Positions 9,965-17,734 of a stretch of 64,000 nucleotides of DNA are shown here, piece by piece (the first letter of the stretch is position 1; the number at the start of each line of letters is the position of its first letter). Below the pieces are notes generated by a model. It was not told the DNA's origin. It worked only from the letters and a program-made list of their open reading frames with translations, and ran no database searches. A program made the translations under genes and the position numbers. Origin of the DNA: Methanosarcina sp. 2.H.T.1A.6 (GTDB taxonomy: Archaea; Halobacteriota; Methanosarcinia; Methanosarcinales; Methanosarcinaceae); the NCBI RefSeq assembly GCF_000979455.1, contig NZ_JJOY01000024.1, forward strand, positions 142,988-206,987, in the 5' to 3' direction.

Positions 9965-10799
9965 AACTTTCCGTCAATTACAATTGTCAATTACAATATA
10001 CACTATTTTTTAGTTTTCCAACTACTAACTACTTTAAGAACAGCATTCGATATACCTGCAAAAACAGCAATAACAATTGACACCTTAAACCAAAATGTCG
10101 CTCCACCCTTAGACATACGCAACATATGGATACACAACTATAAAAAATCAGGTATTATATTATTAGATATATATTATATAAGCAGGAGAAAAAAGAAAAG
10201 AGAACATGGAGGGGATAAATTTTCTCTTTTCTTATCAAAAGAGTATTTTTTCAATCATTTAAAAAACTTTTGGGAGTTTTTGTTACATTGTCCTGATGCT
10301 CCAGAAACTCAAAACATAGTTAAAAAACTGTAAAATTGTCTTTTAGTTGGTCGGATACTCGGAAAAATACTTAGAGTTCCTTCAAATACTCTGAAAATAG
10401 GAACGATTTTAGCCACTTTTATACGTTTTTAGAGCATTTGCATGGAAATTCACAAAGAATACATGAGAAAATTAAATCCCGTGGAGATAGGAAAGTGAAA
10501 AAGAATCAGCTTGTAGAAATAGAGAAACAAATACAGAAATACACAGAAACAGGCTTTCTCAAAACTACATTTGATTCTACAATTTTAATAAAATGTCCCG
10601 CTATAATATCAAAGTATTCGTAAATTTCAGACGAATTTCCGATATGAAAGTAAAGTCAACATTATATTATTCAATTGTAGAAATGGATCGAGTTTTGAGA
10701 CGGCTTGGAAAACCATTTTTAATTTTTGGATATTCGAGAATGCAAAAAATGGCTTATCGATAAGATAAGATAGGAAGACCTGAGTTAACTATGCTCTTT
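9965..10799. other. 835-base AT-rich gap with no supported gene
   Basis: Only short, low-complexity frames occur here, including a 61-codon frame at 10438-10623 with no ribosome site and no family resemblance. It may contain the 3' region of the stress-protein transcript. I see no clear repeat or RNA. Confidence 0.35.
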
Positions 10800-10964
10800 T
10801 TATTTTCCTTTTCCTTTCTTATCTTGTTTTTTATCTTGTTTCTTATCTGGTTCTTTTATTTTGTCTTTTGATTCCTTAACTTCCTCAACTGGTTTTTTAA
10901 TCTTGTCGTTCGTTTCCTTATCCATCTTTTCGCGTTTTGCTGCCTTTTGTTTCTTGGTTGCCAC
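10800..10964 (-). CDS. Small Lys/Glu-rich hypothetical protein (54 aa)
   Basis: Reverse-strand GTG at 10964 opens a 54-codon frame ending in TAA at 10800. It begins VATKKQKAAKREKMDK and ends in repeated DKK/QDKK units (KKQDKKQDKKGKGK). AGAGGT a few bases upstream could serve as a ribosome site. The composition is almost wholly charged, with no hydrophobic core, so the product is probably disordered and nucleic-acid or protein associated. It resembles no named family I can identify. The lack of stops across a codon-periodic Lys/Glu/Asp pattern supports translation, but low complexity lowers certainty. Confidence 0.45.
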   Translation of the reverse strand: MATKKQKAAKREKMDKETNDKIKKPVEEVKESKDKIKEPDKKQDKKQDKKGKGK

Positions 10965-11057
10965 GTTATAAACCTCTGATTATCTGTTTTACAAATAAAT
11001 AATTATAAAACAGTCAGGTACTATAAATAGGTTCATCTTTTATTCAATCCATTCTCC

Positions 11058-11177
11058 GATTTTTCTGTATAATCTTCAAATATTCAATATATTCACTGAT
11101 TTTTCTTTATTATCTTCAAATAGTCGATCTGTTATCCGACTTTTCGGTAGTCTCTTCAAATTGTATGGGATAAAGTA
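11058..11177. repeat. 40-bp degenerate tandem repeat, three copies
   Basis: Units start at 11058, 11098 and 11138, each reading GA(T/C)TTTTC followed by a variable stretch and TCTTCAAAT. They lie between two weakly coding segments upstream of the coiled-coil remnant. Function is unknown. Confidence 0.55.
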
Positions 11178-11265
11178 AGTTTCACATATTTGCTGAAATT
11201 TTAGAGAATCGAAAAATGGAGAATGTCATACGGAAGCCGGCAAAATAAGGCAGTGTGGCATATAG

Positions 11266-11594
11266 GAGCATACACTTCAGGATAAGGAAGTATCGCAGGA
11301 ACAAAAGGCAAGAATCGAAGACCTGAAAACTCAGATCCAGGCACTTTATGATCATCTGCACACCAAGGATGAGCAGATAGAAAAGCTAAATGAGAATATT
11401 CATAAGCAGGCGGTTCATATTCTCAGAGCTTGATCCAGGAGAACAGCAGGTTAAATATTAAGCTGCTTCCGGAGAATACGGAAATAAAAAAGCCATGGTG
11501 GAAGCTCTGGCAAGTAAAAATATTTAACTGTTTTCAACATTTAATAAATCATGATAAGTGCTGTTATCAGCTCATCTGCTGCAGGATCCTCTAA
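11266..11594 (+). pseudogene. Frameshifted coiled-coil gene remnant
   Basis: From 11266 one frame reads a heptad-rich helix (KARIEDLKTQIQALYDHL, then DEQIEKLNENIHKQ) and stops at 11433. The coding signal then continues in another frame as QSLIQENSRLNIKLLPEN and KKPWWKLWQ. A helical coil ending in a Trp-rich tail recalls C-terminal parts of plasmid/phage DNA-binding regulators, but I cannot name the family. There is a stop immediately upstream and no start codon, so the 5' half is lost too. This looks like a decayed accessory or integrated-element gene. Confidence 0.5.
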
Positions 11595-11688
11595 CCAAAT
11601 CATACTGGGGTCACTTATTGTATTAATCCTTGTCTTTACCTTGATATTCTGCGTTTTCTATTTGTTTTACAGTAAAAGAAGAAAGTGA
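11551..11688 (+). CDS. Small single-pass membrane protein (45 aa)
   Basis: ATG 11551 to TGA 11688 encodes 45 residues. A short Ser/Ala-rich N-terminus is followed by a hydrophobic segment (about residues 17-40, ending CVFYLFY) and a basic tail SKRRK, which predicts an N-out/C-in single-span protein. No ribosome site is evident, so a leaderless transcript is possible. It overlaps the end of the frameshifted coil remnant in another frame. No family is recognised. Confidence 0.4.
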   Translation: MISAVISSSAAGSSNQIILGSLIVLILVFTLIFCVFYLFYSKRRK

Positions 11689-11911
11689 AATTGAATAGGT
11701 TAACAATAAAATATTTATTCGAGCTCATCCCAAAACCAATTTCATCCTTAAATCAGTAAAGTTTCAGAACTGTTTTTCATGATCAGAAACTCGATTGATT
11801 ATTCCAAATTTGGGATTTTGAGAAGTAATTTTGAGTTTTAGGGTGAGTTCTAAAAAATAAACAAAAATAAAAAAGCCTACGTGAGGACTATTTCATAAGC
11901 CCTCACTATTC

Positions 11912-14167
11912 TCACAAGTCCTCAACTGTGCTGCCGCATGAAATCTGCCAGTTCTTAATCTTCTTTACGGTGACCTTTATAAGCTTCGCAAGCTCAATTG
12001 CATCGGCTTCTATCAAGGCTTCTATGCTGTTTATTCCTGCTTCTTCGAGTTTTCCTGCGGTTGCTTTTCCCACGCCTTCGATATCCTTGATGGATTTCGG
12101 TCTTTCCTTTTTCGGCTGCTGAGCCTGCTCTTCCTTCTGGGTTTTCTGCCACTCGATGAAATTACACTGCGGGCAGCCAAGGTCCCAGGCTCGTTTTCCC
12201 TGATTGATTATGCGGATATGGTGCAGCCCGTGAGTCTCGCAGGACTTATCGGTGACAATGATCTGCCCGCTCTTTGGCAGGGGCAGGGAGAAAGTGCAAT
12301 TCGGGTAATTGCTGCAGCCTATGAAACGGCTTCCCCTCTTCGAACGACGGATCATCAGGTCGTTTCCGCATGCTGAGCAGGTGCCTATTATTTTATCTTC
12401 CCTGAGGCCTGCCTGCAGGGACTCTATGATATTATCCCTGTTTTTGTCGAGTTCCGAAAAGACCTGCTTCAGAATCTCCCGGGACTCTTCAAGGACAGCC
12501 TCCTCCTTGATTTTGCCCTCTGCAATCAGGTCCATATTTTCTTCAAGCAGCTTTGTCATGTCCGGTTTTGTAATCGTAGGGGAATACTTCTCAAGGGTAT
12601 CCATTACGGCAAAAGAAGTATTTGTGGGCTGAACCGGGTTTCCGTGGATATAAGCCCTGGAATAAAGCTTACTTATGATCTCGTGTCTGGTAGCCTTTGT
12701 GCCGAGCCCCAATTCTTCCATTATATTGATTAGCCTGCCCTGCCCGTAACGTCCAGGAGGCTGGGTTTCCTTGTCCAGCATCTCTTTCTTTATTACTTTC
12801 AGGGAATCTCCTTCCCTGAGTTCCGGAAACAGCCTGTCTTCAGGGGCATTGTAGGGATAATACCAGCGCCAGCCGTGTTCCAGCAGCCTTGCTCCGTTTG
12901 TCCTGAACTCTTCCTCCTCGATATCGAGTCTCAGGCGCAGAGTCTCCCAGGTGCTCGGTCCGGCAAAGGTTGCAAAAAAGCGCCTGACCACAAGCTCGTA
13001 GACCTTCCATTCCTCTTCTTTCAGGTCAGTTTTCTTTGCAAGGGACGCCGGATAGATAGGAGGGTGGTCTGTTGTTTCTTTTTTCCCGCGCGTGGGGACA
13101 AGTTCGGCTTTCTCAAGCAGGGCGTTTGCATACTCCTTAAAAGGCCCTTCCTTAAAAATCTCAATTTGAGCCCTCAAATCCAGAGTATCAGGATAAACCG
13201 TATTGTCTGTCCTTGGGTATGAAATGTATCCGTTAGTATAAAGGGATTCAGCTATGCGCATCGCATTTGAGGGACTGAGCCCTATAGAGTTTGCCGCGTT
13301 GATAAAGCCTGTAGTATTAAATGGGGTAGGGGGCTGGTCGACCTTTGTCCCTTTTTCTATTTCCTTTACTTCCGCTTTTTTCCCCAGTTTTTTGAACACC
13401 TTTGCAGCTTCCTCTTTGTCCAGGAAGCGGCGAGTTGAGTGCTGGGCGGAAAAAGTTTCTTTTGATGCGGTTTCAAGTTCAGCGTGGATCTCCCAGTAAG
13501 GAGTCGGGACAAATAGATTCCTTTCCTTTTCCCTGTCAACAATAAGTGAGAGGGTCGGCGACTGCACCCTTCCTACCGAGAGGAACATTTTTCCAAGCCT
13601 GCCAGCTGACAGGGAAATATAACGGGTAAGGGCTGCGCCCCAGACCAGGTCAATGACCTGCCTTGAATGCCCGGCGTCTGCAAGATTAAAATCAACGTTT
13701 GTAGGATTTGCAAAAGCGGCTTCGATTGCTTTCGGGGTTATTGCACTGTAGCGGACCCTGTCAAAAGGGATATCCGGATTTACCTTTTTTATGATATTGA
13801 GGGCTTCGACTCCTATCAGTTCTCCTTCCCGGTCGTAGTCAGTTCCAATCGTGACCCTTTCTGCTTCTTTTCCCAGGCTCTTTAAAGCAGTCACTATCTT
13901 CCGGTTAATTGGAGTTGTTGTAATCTCGGCGTCGACTAGGGCTCTAGCATCAACTTTCTGCCAGTTGTTATACTCTTTTGGAAAATCTATCCCGACAATA
14001 TGGCCGGAAAGCCCTACCACTGCAGTCTCCTGCCTGGTTTCGCCGGATCCGATCTCGTACCGGTATACATCTACTCCGCTGACTCTTTCCTTCTTAGGAC
14101 TTTTTGGAGCCAGAATCGCAGCTATCCTCCTTGCTGCTATATTTTTTTCCGTTACGATAAGGTGCAT
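11912..14167 (-). CDS. topA: DNA topoisomerase I (type IA, archaeal)
   Basis: Type IA topoisomerases relax negative supercoils through a 5'-phosphotyrosine intermediate. This 751-residue protein has the N-terminal TOPRIM fold (acidic GTDYDREGELIG near 108-119), an SVGRVQSPTL block, and the active-site Tyr in GYISYPRTDNT (near 317). A C-terminal C4 zinc finger is present (CSACGNDL, then GCSNYPNC). It ends in a helix-hairpin-helix module (IEGVGKATAGKLEEAGI). All catalytic landmarks are intact. The gene is monocistronic on the minus strand. Confidence 0.95.
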   Translation of the reverse strand: MHLIVTEKNIAARRIAAILAPKSPKKERVSGVDVYRYEIGSGETRQETAVVGLSGHIVGIDFPKEYNNWQKVDARALVDAEITTTPINRKIVTALKSLGKEAERVTIGTDYDREGELIGVEALNIIKKVNPDIPFDRVRYSAITPKAIEAAFANPTNVDFNLADAGHSRQVIDLVWGAALTRYISLSAGRLGKMFLSVGRVQSPTLSLIVDREKERNLFVPTPYWEIHAELETASKETFSAQHSTRRFLDKEEAAKVFKKLGKKAEVKEIEKGTKVDQPPTPFNTTGFINAANSIGLSPSNAMRIAESLYTNGYISYPRTDNTVYPDTLDLRAQIEIFKEGPFKEYANALLEKAELVPTRGKKETTDHPPIYPASLAKKTDLKEEEWKVYELVVRRFFATFAGPSTWETLRLRLDIEEEEFRTNGARLLEHGWRWYYPYNAPEDRLFPELREGDSLKVIKKEMLDKETQPPGRYGQGRLINIMEELGLGTKATRHEIISKLYSRAYIHGNPVQPTNTSFAVMDTLEKYSPTITKPDMTKLLEENMDLIAEGKIKEEAVLEESREILKQVFSELDKNRDNIIESLQAGLREDKIIGTCSACGNDLMIRRSKRGSRFIGCSNYPNCTFSLPLPKSGQIIVTDKSCETHGLHHIRIINQGKRAWDLGCPQCNFIEWQKTQKEEQAQQPKKERPKSIKDIEGVGKATAGKLEEAGINSIEALIEADAIELAKLIKVTVKKIKNWQISCGSTVEDL

Positions 14168-14454
14168 TTAAAACTCCGGTATAACTTTTCTTGTAAGTAC
14201 AGCTTTCATTACATTTTGTGGAGGAATGCTGGCGTACCCCTAAATTTATGCCAGTCTGAGTCGAAGCCTGCCTCCTAATTCTTGAAGTTTCCTTTTGCAA
14301 TATATATTTTTGGATCAAATCTCTAAATATTCTGATATCCGTAATTATAATCAGGTTCAGGTATTCCTGATTTACCTGTTTTTCCTTTTTACCTGACTCT
14401 TTTTACTCAGAATTTTTACTTAAAGTTTTCACACTTCTTCTCTATACCTCTTAT

Positions 14455-14937
14455 CTATTTTTCTTTTGTCCCTTCTTCAATGAGTCTGAAAGCAAGCTCT
14501 ACAGCCCCCAGCGGGCTTTTTGCGCTCTCTGTGCCTTCGATTTTCCATCTGGACTCAAGCAATACCACCGGCTTTCCCATCTTCAGGCCAAGAGCTATTT
14601 CCGAAAGAGTCCCATATTCCCCGTTAACCGCAATAAGAGCATCCGAGGACTGGGATATAAGGGCGTTTCTGGCATGCCCCATTCCGCTGAGAATGGCTAT
14701 ATCTATCCAGGGATTTGCTTCCTCCCGAAGTGCTCCGGGCAAAATTCCCAGGGTTATTCCTCCTTCCAATTTTGCTCCACAAGCTGCTGCTTCCATTACT
14801 CCTCCAAGTCCTCCACAGAGAAGAACAGCTCCCTTTTTTGCAATCTCTTTTCCCACAGCTTCTGCAAGGGCTCTGGTCTCACTGCTACAGGTCCCGGCTC
14901 CTATAACCCCTATCTGCTTTCTTACTGACGGTTTCAC
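14455..14937 (-). CDS. TIGR00725/SLOG-fold protein
   Basis: A 160-residue Rossmann-like protein of the LOG/DprA-related superfamily (TIGR00725). Signature stretches are IGVIGAGTCS near the N-terminus, LLCGGLGGVMEAA, GMGHARNALI and GEYGTLSEIALG. Family members bind nucleotides; some LOG relatives are cytokinin-activating phosphoribohydrolases, but the catalytic role of this subgroup is not established. The start is GTG 14937 with AAAAGGAG nine bases upstream. That ribosome site is the last of three tandem CTAAAAGG(G/A) units. Confidence 0.85.
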   Translation of the reverse strand: MKPSVRKQIGVIGAGTCSSETRALAEAVGKEIAKKGAVLLCGGLGGVMEAAACGAKLEGGITLGILPGALREEANPWIDIAILSGMGHARNALISQSSDALIAVNGEYGTLSEIALGLKMGKPVVLLESRWKIEGTESAKSPLGAVELAFRLIEEGTKEK

Positions 14938-14943
14938 CGTACA

Positions 14944-14984
14944 TAACTCCTTTTAGCCCTTTTAGCCCTTTTAGTCCTTTTAAT
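14944..14984 (-). promoter_or_regulatory. Tandemly repeated ribosome-binding sequence upstream of the SLOG gene
   Basis: On the minus strand, three 9-base units of the form CTAAAAGGG precede the GTG start at 14937. The proximal unit reads CTAAAAGGAG and is correctly spaced. The additional units could act as standby ribosome sites or simply reflect slippage. Confidence 0.5.
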
Positions 14985-15025
14985 TGAGATCCGGTCAGAT
15001 TGCGCTCCTTTATTTAAGTGGCTTC

Positions 15026-15088
15026 GGGATAATTGCTTTTCTCTCCGGGATAATTGCTTTTCTCTCCGGGATAATTACCTTTCTCTTT
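15026..15088. repeat. 21-bp tandem repeat, three copies
   Basis: Units starting at 15026, 15047 and 15068 read GGGATAATTGCTTTTCTCTC with minor change in the last. They lie between tsr3 (3' end) and the SLOG gene (5' side), about 90-150 bases upstream of the latter. A regulatory role is possible but untested. Confidence 0.7.
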
Positions 15089-15114
15089 TGCCTTTCGTTT
15101 AAATGTAGCCGCCT

Positions 15115-15639
15115 TCAGATGTAATGGCTCTGCATTTCCACAATTTCAGTGCTGTTTTTTGCGGTTGAATACTCTTCAAGCGGTTCCCTGTTCAGTTCAA
15201 GGAAGCTGTGCCCCCAGTTAAACTTGGACATGACTTTTTCGGCCTGCTCTTTATATCCAAAAATGTACAGGGATGCTGCAAATGCCTCTGCAGAATTGAG
15301 TTTGAAGGGCCTTCCGAAGTTCACAGGATTGCCTGCAAGTAAATATGGAAGAGCTCTGTGTTCAAGGTGTAGCTTTTCCAGTTCAGGAAAAACCCTCTCG
15401 ACTTCTTCCCAGGAGCAGTCAAGTACAATAATCCCCTTTCCGGGGTTATCGGCAGGAGATAGGGCCTTTTCTGCCATAGGATCGAGCAGAATCGCTGAAC
15501 GAGGCAGCCTTGAAATCCTATCGTACATATGGGCAAGGTCAAAGCGAGCCATTTTTCTTCCTGTGCACTTTTTCGGGTCACACTGCCCTGCATGGTATAT
15601 ATAAAGGGGAATATCCCGGTTTTTTGTCGGATTCATCAC
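15115..15639 (-). CDS. tsr3: Tsr3-type rRNA aminocarboxypropyltransferase (DUF367)
   Basis: Tsr3 transfers the 3-amino-3-carboxypropyl group of S-adenosylmethionine to small-subunit rRNA, completing a hypermodified pseudouridine. The 174-residue protein has the family opening ([20 protein letters not shown]), the core [12 protein letters not shown], and the conserved [17 protein letters not shown] and [10 protein letters not shown]. Length and motifs match the archaeal family. It starts at ATG 15639 or the next codon. Confidence 0.92.
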   Translation of the reverse strand: MMNPTKNRDIPLYIYHAGQCDPKKCTGRKMARFDLAHMYDRISRLPRSAILLDPMAEKALSPADNPGKGIIVLDCSWEEVERVFPELEKLHLEHRALPYLLAGNPVNFGRPFKLNSAEAFAASLYIFGYKEQAEKVMSKFNWGHSFLELNREPLEEYSTAKNSTEIVEMQSHYI

Positions 15640-15688
15640 TGATCCTCTGGAATATGGGATTCTATTTAAACAGTTTCCTTGTTACTTG

Positions 15689-15787
15689 TTTCTTTGTTTA
15701 CCTGTTTTTCTCTTTTATATGTTTCTTTGTTTACCTATTTTTCTCATTTATATGTTTTCTTGTTTACCTGTTTTTCTCATTTTCTTT
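15689..15787. repeat. 33-bp T-rich tandem repeat, three copies
   Basis: Three consecutive units (15689, 15722, 15755) of the form TTTCTTTGTTTACCTGTTTT lie upstream of tsr3. Frames running through them are repetitive and not convincing proteins. Confidence 0.65.
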
Positions 15788-15942
15788 GTGTGTGGGTACC
15801 GAGCCTTTATTCCCGGATAAAAGAGCCTTTATTTTGAGATTTAATAATAAGTTTGTTTATATCTGATGATTTGTATATAATTATATATATCACTGCTTCG
15901 TCTTCTGTCGAATGGGGAAAGGGAATTAATCTTAATCTTGAT

Positions 15943-16014
15943 ATTGAAATTAACATTGAAATTAGCATTGAAATTAACATTGAAATTAACATTGAAATTA
16001 ACATTGAATTTGAG
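15943..16014. repeat. 12-bp tandem repeat, six copies
   Basis: The unit ATTGAAATTAAC is repeated in register six times with few changes. Because 12 is a multiple of three, all three frames on both strands stay open and give false reading frames (Ile/Glu/Asn or Asn/Phe/Val repeats). It is followed by about 380 bases (16015-16399) without a recognisable gene. Confidence 0.8.
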
Positions 16015-16399
16015 ATCCCAAAAAAATCCTGTCTTCATATGCTGCAGTGATAAATGAATAGTTATTTCAGCCTGCGTCATATCCGGGCTTTCAATGATGG
16101 AATAGATGCACTCAATCAGCACCTTTTACAATGAGGTTATTTGGGATTAATTAAGGGTAAGCTGTACAGATGTGAATTTAATCAATGAACTGCCCCGGAA
16201 AGAGGAAATTGCTCTTCTTTGTGGAGGGGGAAGGCAATCTTCTCTTTGACTCTGGTTATTCCTGAGTATACCGGAAATTATCCTGAAACAGGAATTTCCT
16301 GCTCTGGATGAGTGATGTTTCTTTAGCTGTGCTCACACCTGTATTCTGGTAGCGGGAATTATCGGTTGAAGCACTGAATAAATTGGGGAGATAAATTAT

Positions 16400-16969
16400 A
16401 TGGAACAACCAATTGATGTTATAGAACAGCCAATTGATGCTGGTAAAGGGATGGGGTATGAAATACTGCAGGCACCCTGGTGGGTAGTTCTTCTGGAAGG
16501 GGTTATCGCTATTATTATTGGCTTATTTCTTTTATACAAACCTGCAGTAACCACTATCTATCTCTTACAGATCCTGGGGCTTTTCTGGCTGGCAGGGGGA
16601 ATTCTTTCCGTATTAGGGGCGTTTATATTCTCAGGGAATCGGTTATGGAAACTGCTTTCAGGTATCCTGGGCATTATTGCAGGAATCGTAATACTGATGT
16701 ACCCTATTTTCAGCCCTTTCATAGTTCTCACATTCTTCGTTATTTTCATAGGAGCATGGGCTATTATCAATGGGGCTGTAAAACTTGTCTGGGGACTTAA
16801 GGGAGGAGGATGGGGAATGGGAATCCTTGGTATCCTGACCATAATTCTCGGCATACTCCTTCTAATCAACTCTCTGGCAGGAGCCCTGTTTCTCCCGTGG
16901 ATATTCGGATTTTTCCTTATTGTCGGGGGAATGGGGGCAGTCATCGGAGGACTAAAAATGCGGACCTGA
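16400..16969 (+). CDS. DUF308/HdeD-family membrane protein
   Basis: A 189-residue integral membrane protein with about six hydrophobic spans, arranged as short helix pairs rich in Gly and Ile (for example WWVVLLEGVIAIIIGLFLL, then repeated GILGIIAGIVIL/GILGILTIILGILLL units). This is the DUF308 architecture found in HdeD proteins, which are linked to acid resistance in enterobacteria. The role in archaea is unknown. A good ribosome site (GGGGAG) lies about ten bases before ATG 16400. The next gene, another small membrane protein, follows at 66 bases and may be co-transcribed. Confidence 0.85.
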   Translation: MEQPIDVIEQPIDAGKGMGYEILQAPWWVVLLEGVIAIIIGLFLLYKPAVTTIYLLQILGLFWLAGGILSVLGAFIFSGNRLWKLLSGILGIIAGIVILMYPIFSPFIVLTFFVIFIGAWAIINGAVKLVWGLKGGGWGMGILGILTIILGILLLINSLAGALFLPWIFGFFLIVGGMGAVIGGLKMRT

Positions 16970-16982
16970 AGAAGGAGTTTTC

Positions 16983-17034
16983 GAGACAAAAACAAGGAGA
17001 CAAAAATAAGGAGACAAAAATAAGGAGACAGGAA
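16983..17034 (+). promoter_or_regulatory. Tandem ribosome-binding units (14 bp) before a membrane-protein gene
   Basis: Three repeats of GAGACAAAAATAAG (starting 16983, 16997, 17011) and a partial fourth place four AAGGAGA-like sites in a row. Only the last lies at working distance from ATG 17036. This repeats the pattern seen before the SLOG gene. Confidence 0.6.
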
Positions 17035-17035
17035 T

Positions 17036-17416
17036 ATGGAAAGACCTATCGGTGTTACTATTCTGACCTTTGTGGCTGTAGTTCTTGCGTTTTTAAACGG
17101 TATTGTAATGCTCCGGTTTCTTGGATTTTTACCCTTTCTGGGGCCTCTGGATATCCGTATTTTTAACCTATGGTATGCACTATTGTACGGCCTGCTCGCC
17201 TATATATGGGTGTGGCTGGCTCAGATGCTCTGGCAGGTAGATCCGCAGGCCTGGATGTTTCTGGCTGTGATTACCGTCTTTAACCTGTGCGTGGATTTCG
17301 TGCTGCTGGTTACCGGAGGGTCATGGTATGACGTTAACGTTTCAGTTATTCTGAACTCCCTTATTCTCATCTATATAATGCTGCCGGGGGTGAGGGGAGC
17401 ATTCGGGCACGATTAA
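17036..17416 (+). CDS. Hypothetical four-span membrane protein
   Basis: A 126-residue hydrophobic protein with about four predicted spans (for example VTILTFVAVVLAFLNGIVML, then the Trp-rich YGLLAYIWVWLAQMLW). It has no motif that assigns a function. The start ATG 17036 has AAGGAG about nine bases upstream. It lies 66 bases after the DUF308 gene on the same strand, so the two probably form an operon. Confidence 0.75.
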   Translation: MERPIGVTILTFVAVVLAFLNGIVMLRFLGFLPFLGPLDIRIFNLWYALLYGLLAYIWVWLAQMLWQVDPQAWMFLAVITVFNLCVDFVLLVTGGSWYDVNVSVILNSLILIYIMLPGVRGAFGHD

Positions 17417-17537
17417 ACATCAACTGACAATAAACGATAATGATCCAAAAAATGGAAAAGAGCTTCGGATTTCATTTTCTTCCTTTTTGCTATGACCCAT
17501 CGCGTTATGAAGAATATTTTAGCCAGTGAGTAACGAT

Positions 17538-17653
17538 AGTAGATCTATCCGTTGATAGCAGATCTTAGTAGATCTATCCGTTGATAGCAGATCTTAGTAG
17601 ATCTATCCGTTGATAGCAGATCTTAGTAGATCCATCAGTTGATAGTAGATCTA
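17538..17653 (+). repeat. Four 29-bp direct repeats upstream of efflux gene (possible operator array)
   Basis: Units start at 17538, 17567, 17596 and 17625. The first three are identical and the fourth has three changes; a half unit follows at 17645. Each contains AGTAGATCTATCCG and GATAGCAGATCT, giving internal dyads (AGATCT, and ATC/GAT arms). The array ends about 80 bases before the exporter start. Confidence 0.85.
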
Positions 17654-17734
17654 CCAGTTTTTTGGGTAGAACTGACATGAAGAATTATCTTTTCCAGGGT
17701 ATAATCAAGCTGCCCTTATTATTCCAGTTCCGAA

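Noticed and set aside
10438..10623. 61-codon plus-strand frame
   Set aside because: No ribosome site, AT-driven composition and no similarity to any family.
15841..16122. Long frames on both strands with Ile/Glu or Asn/Val repeats
   Set aside because: They are created by the 12-bp tandem repeat, which cannot contain a stop in any frame.
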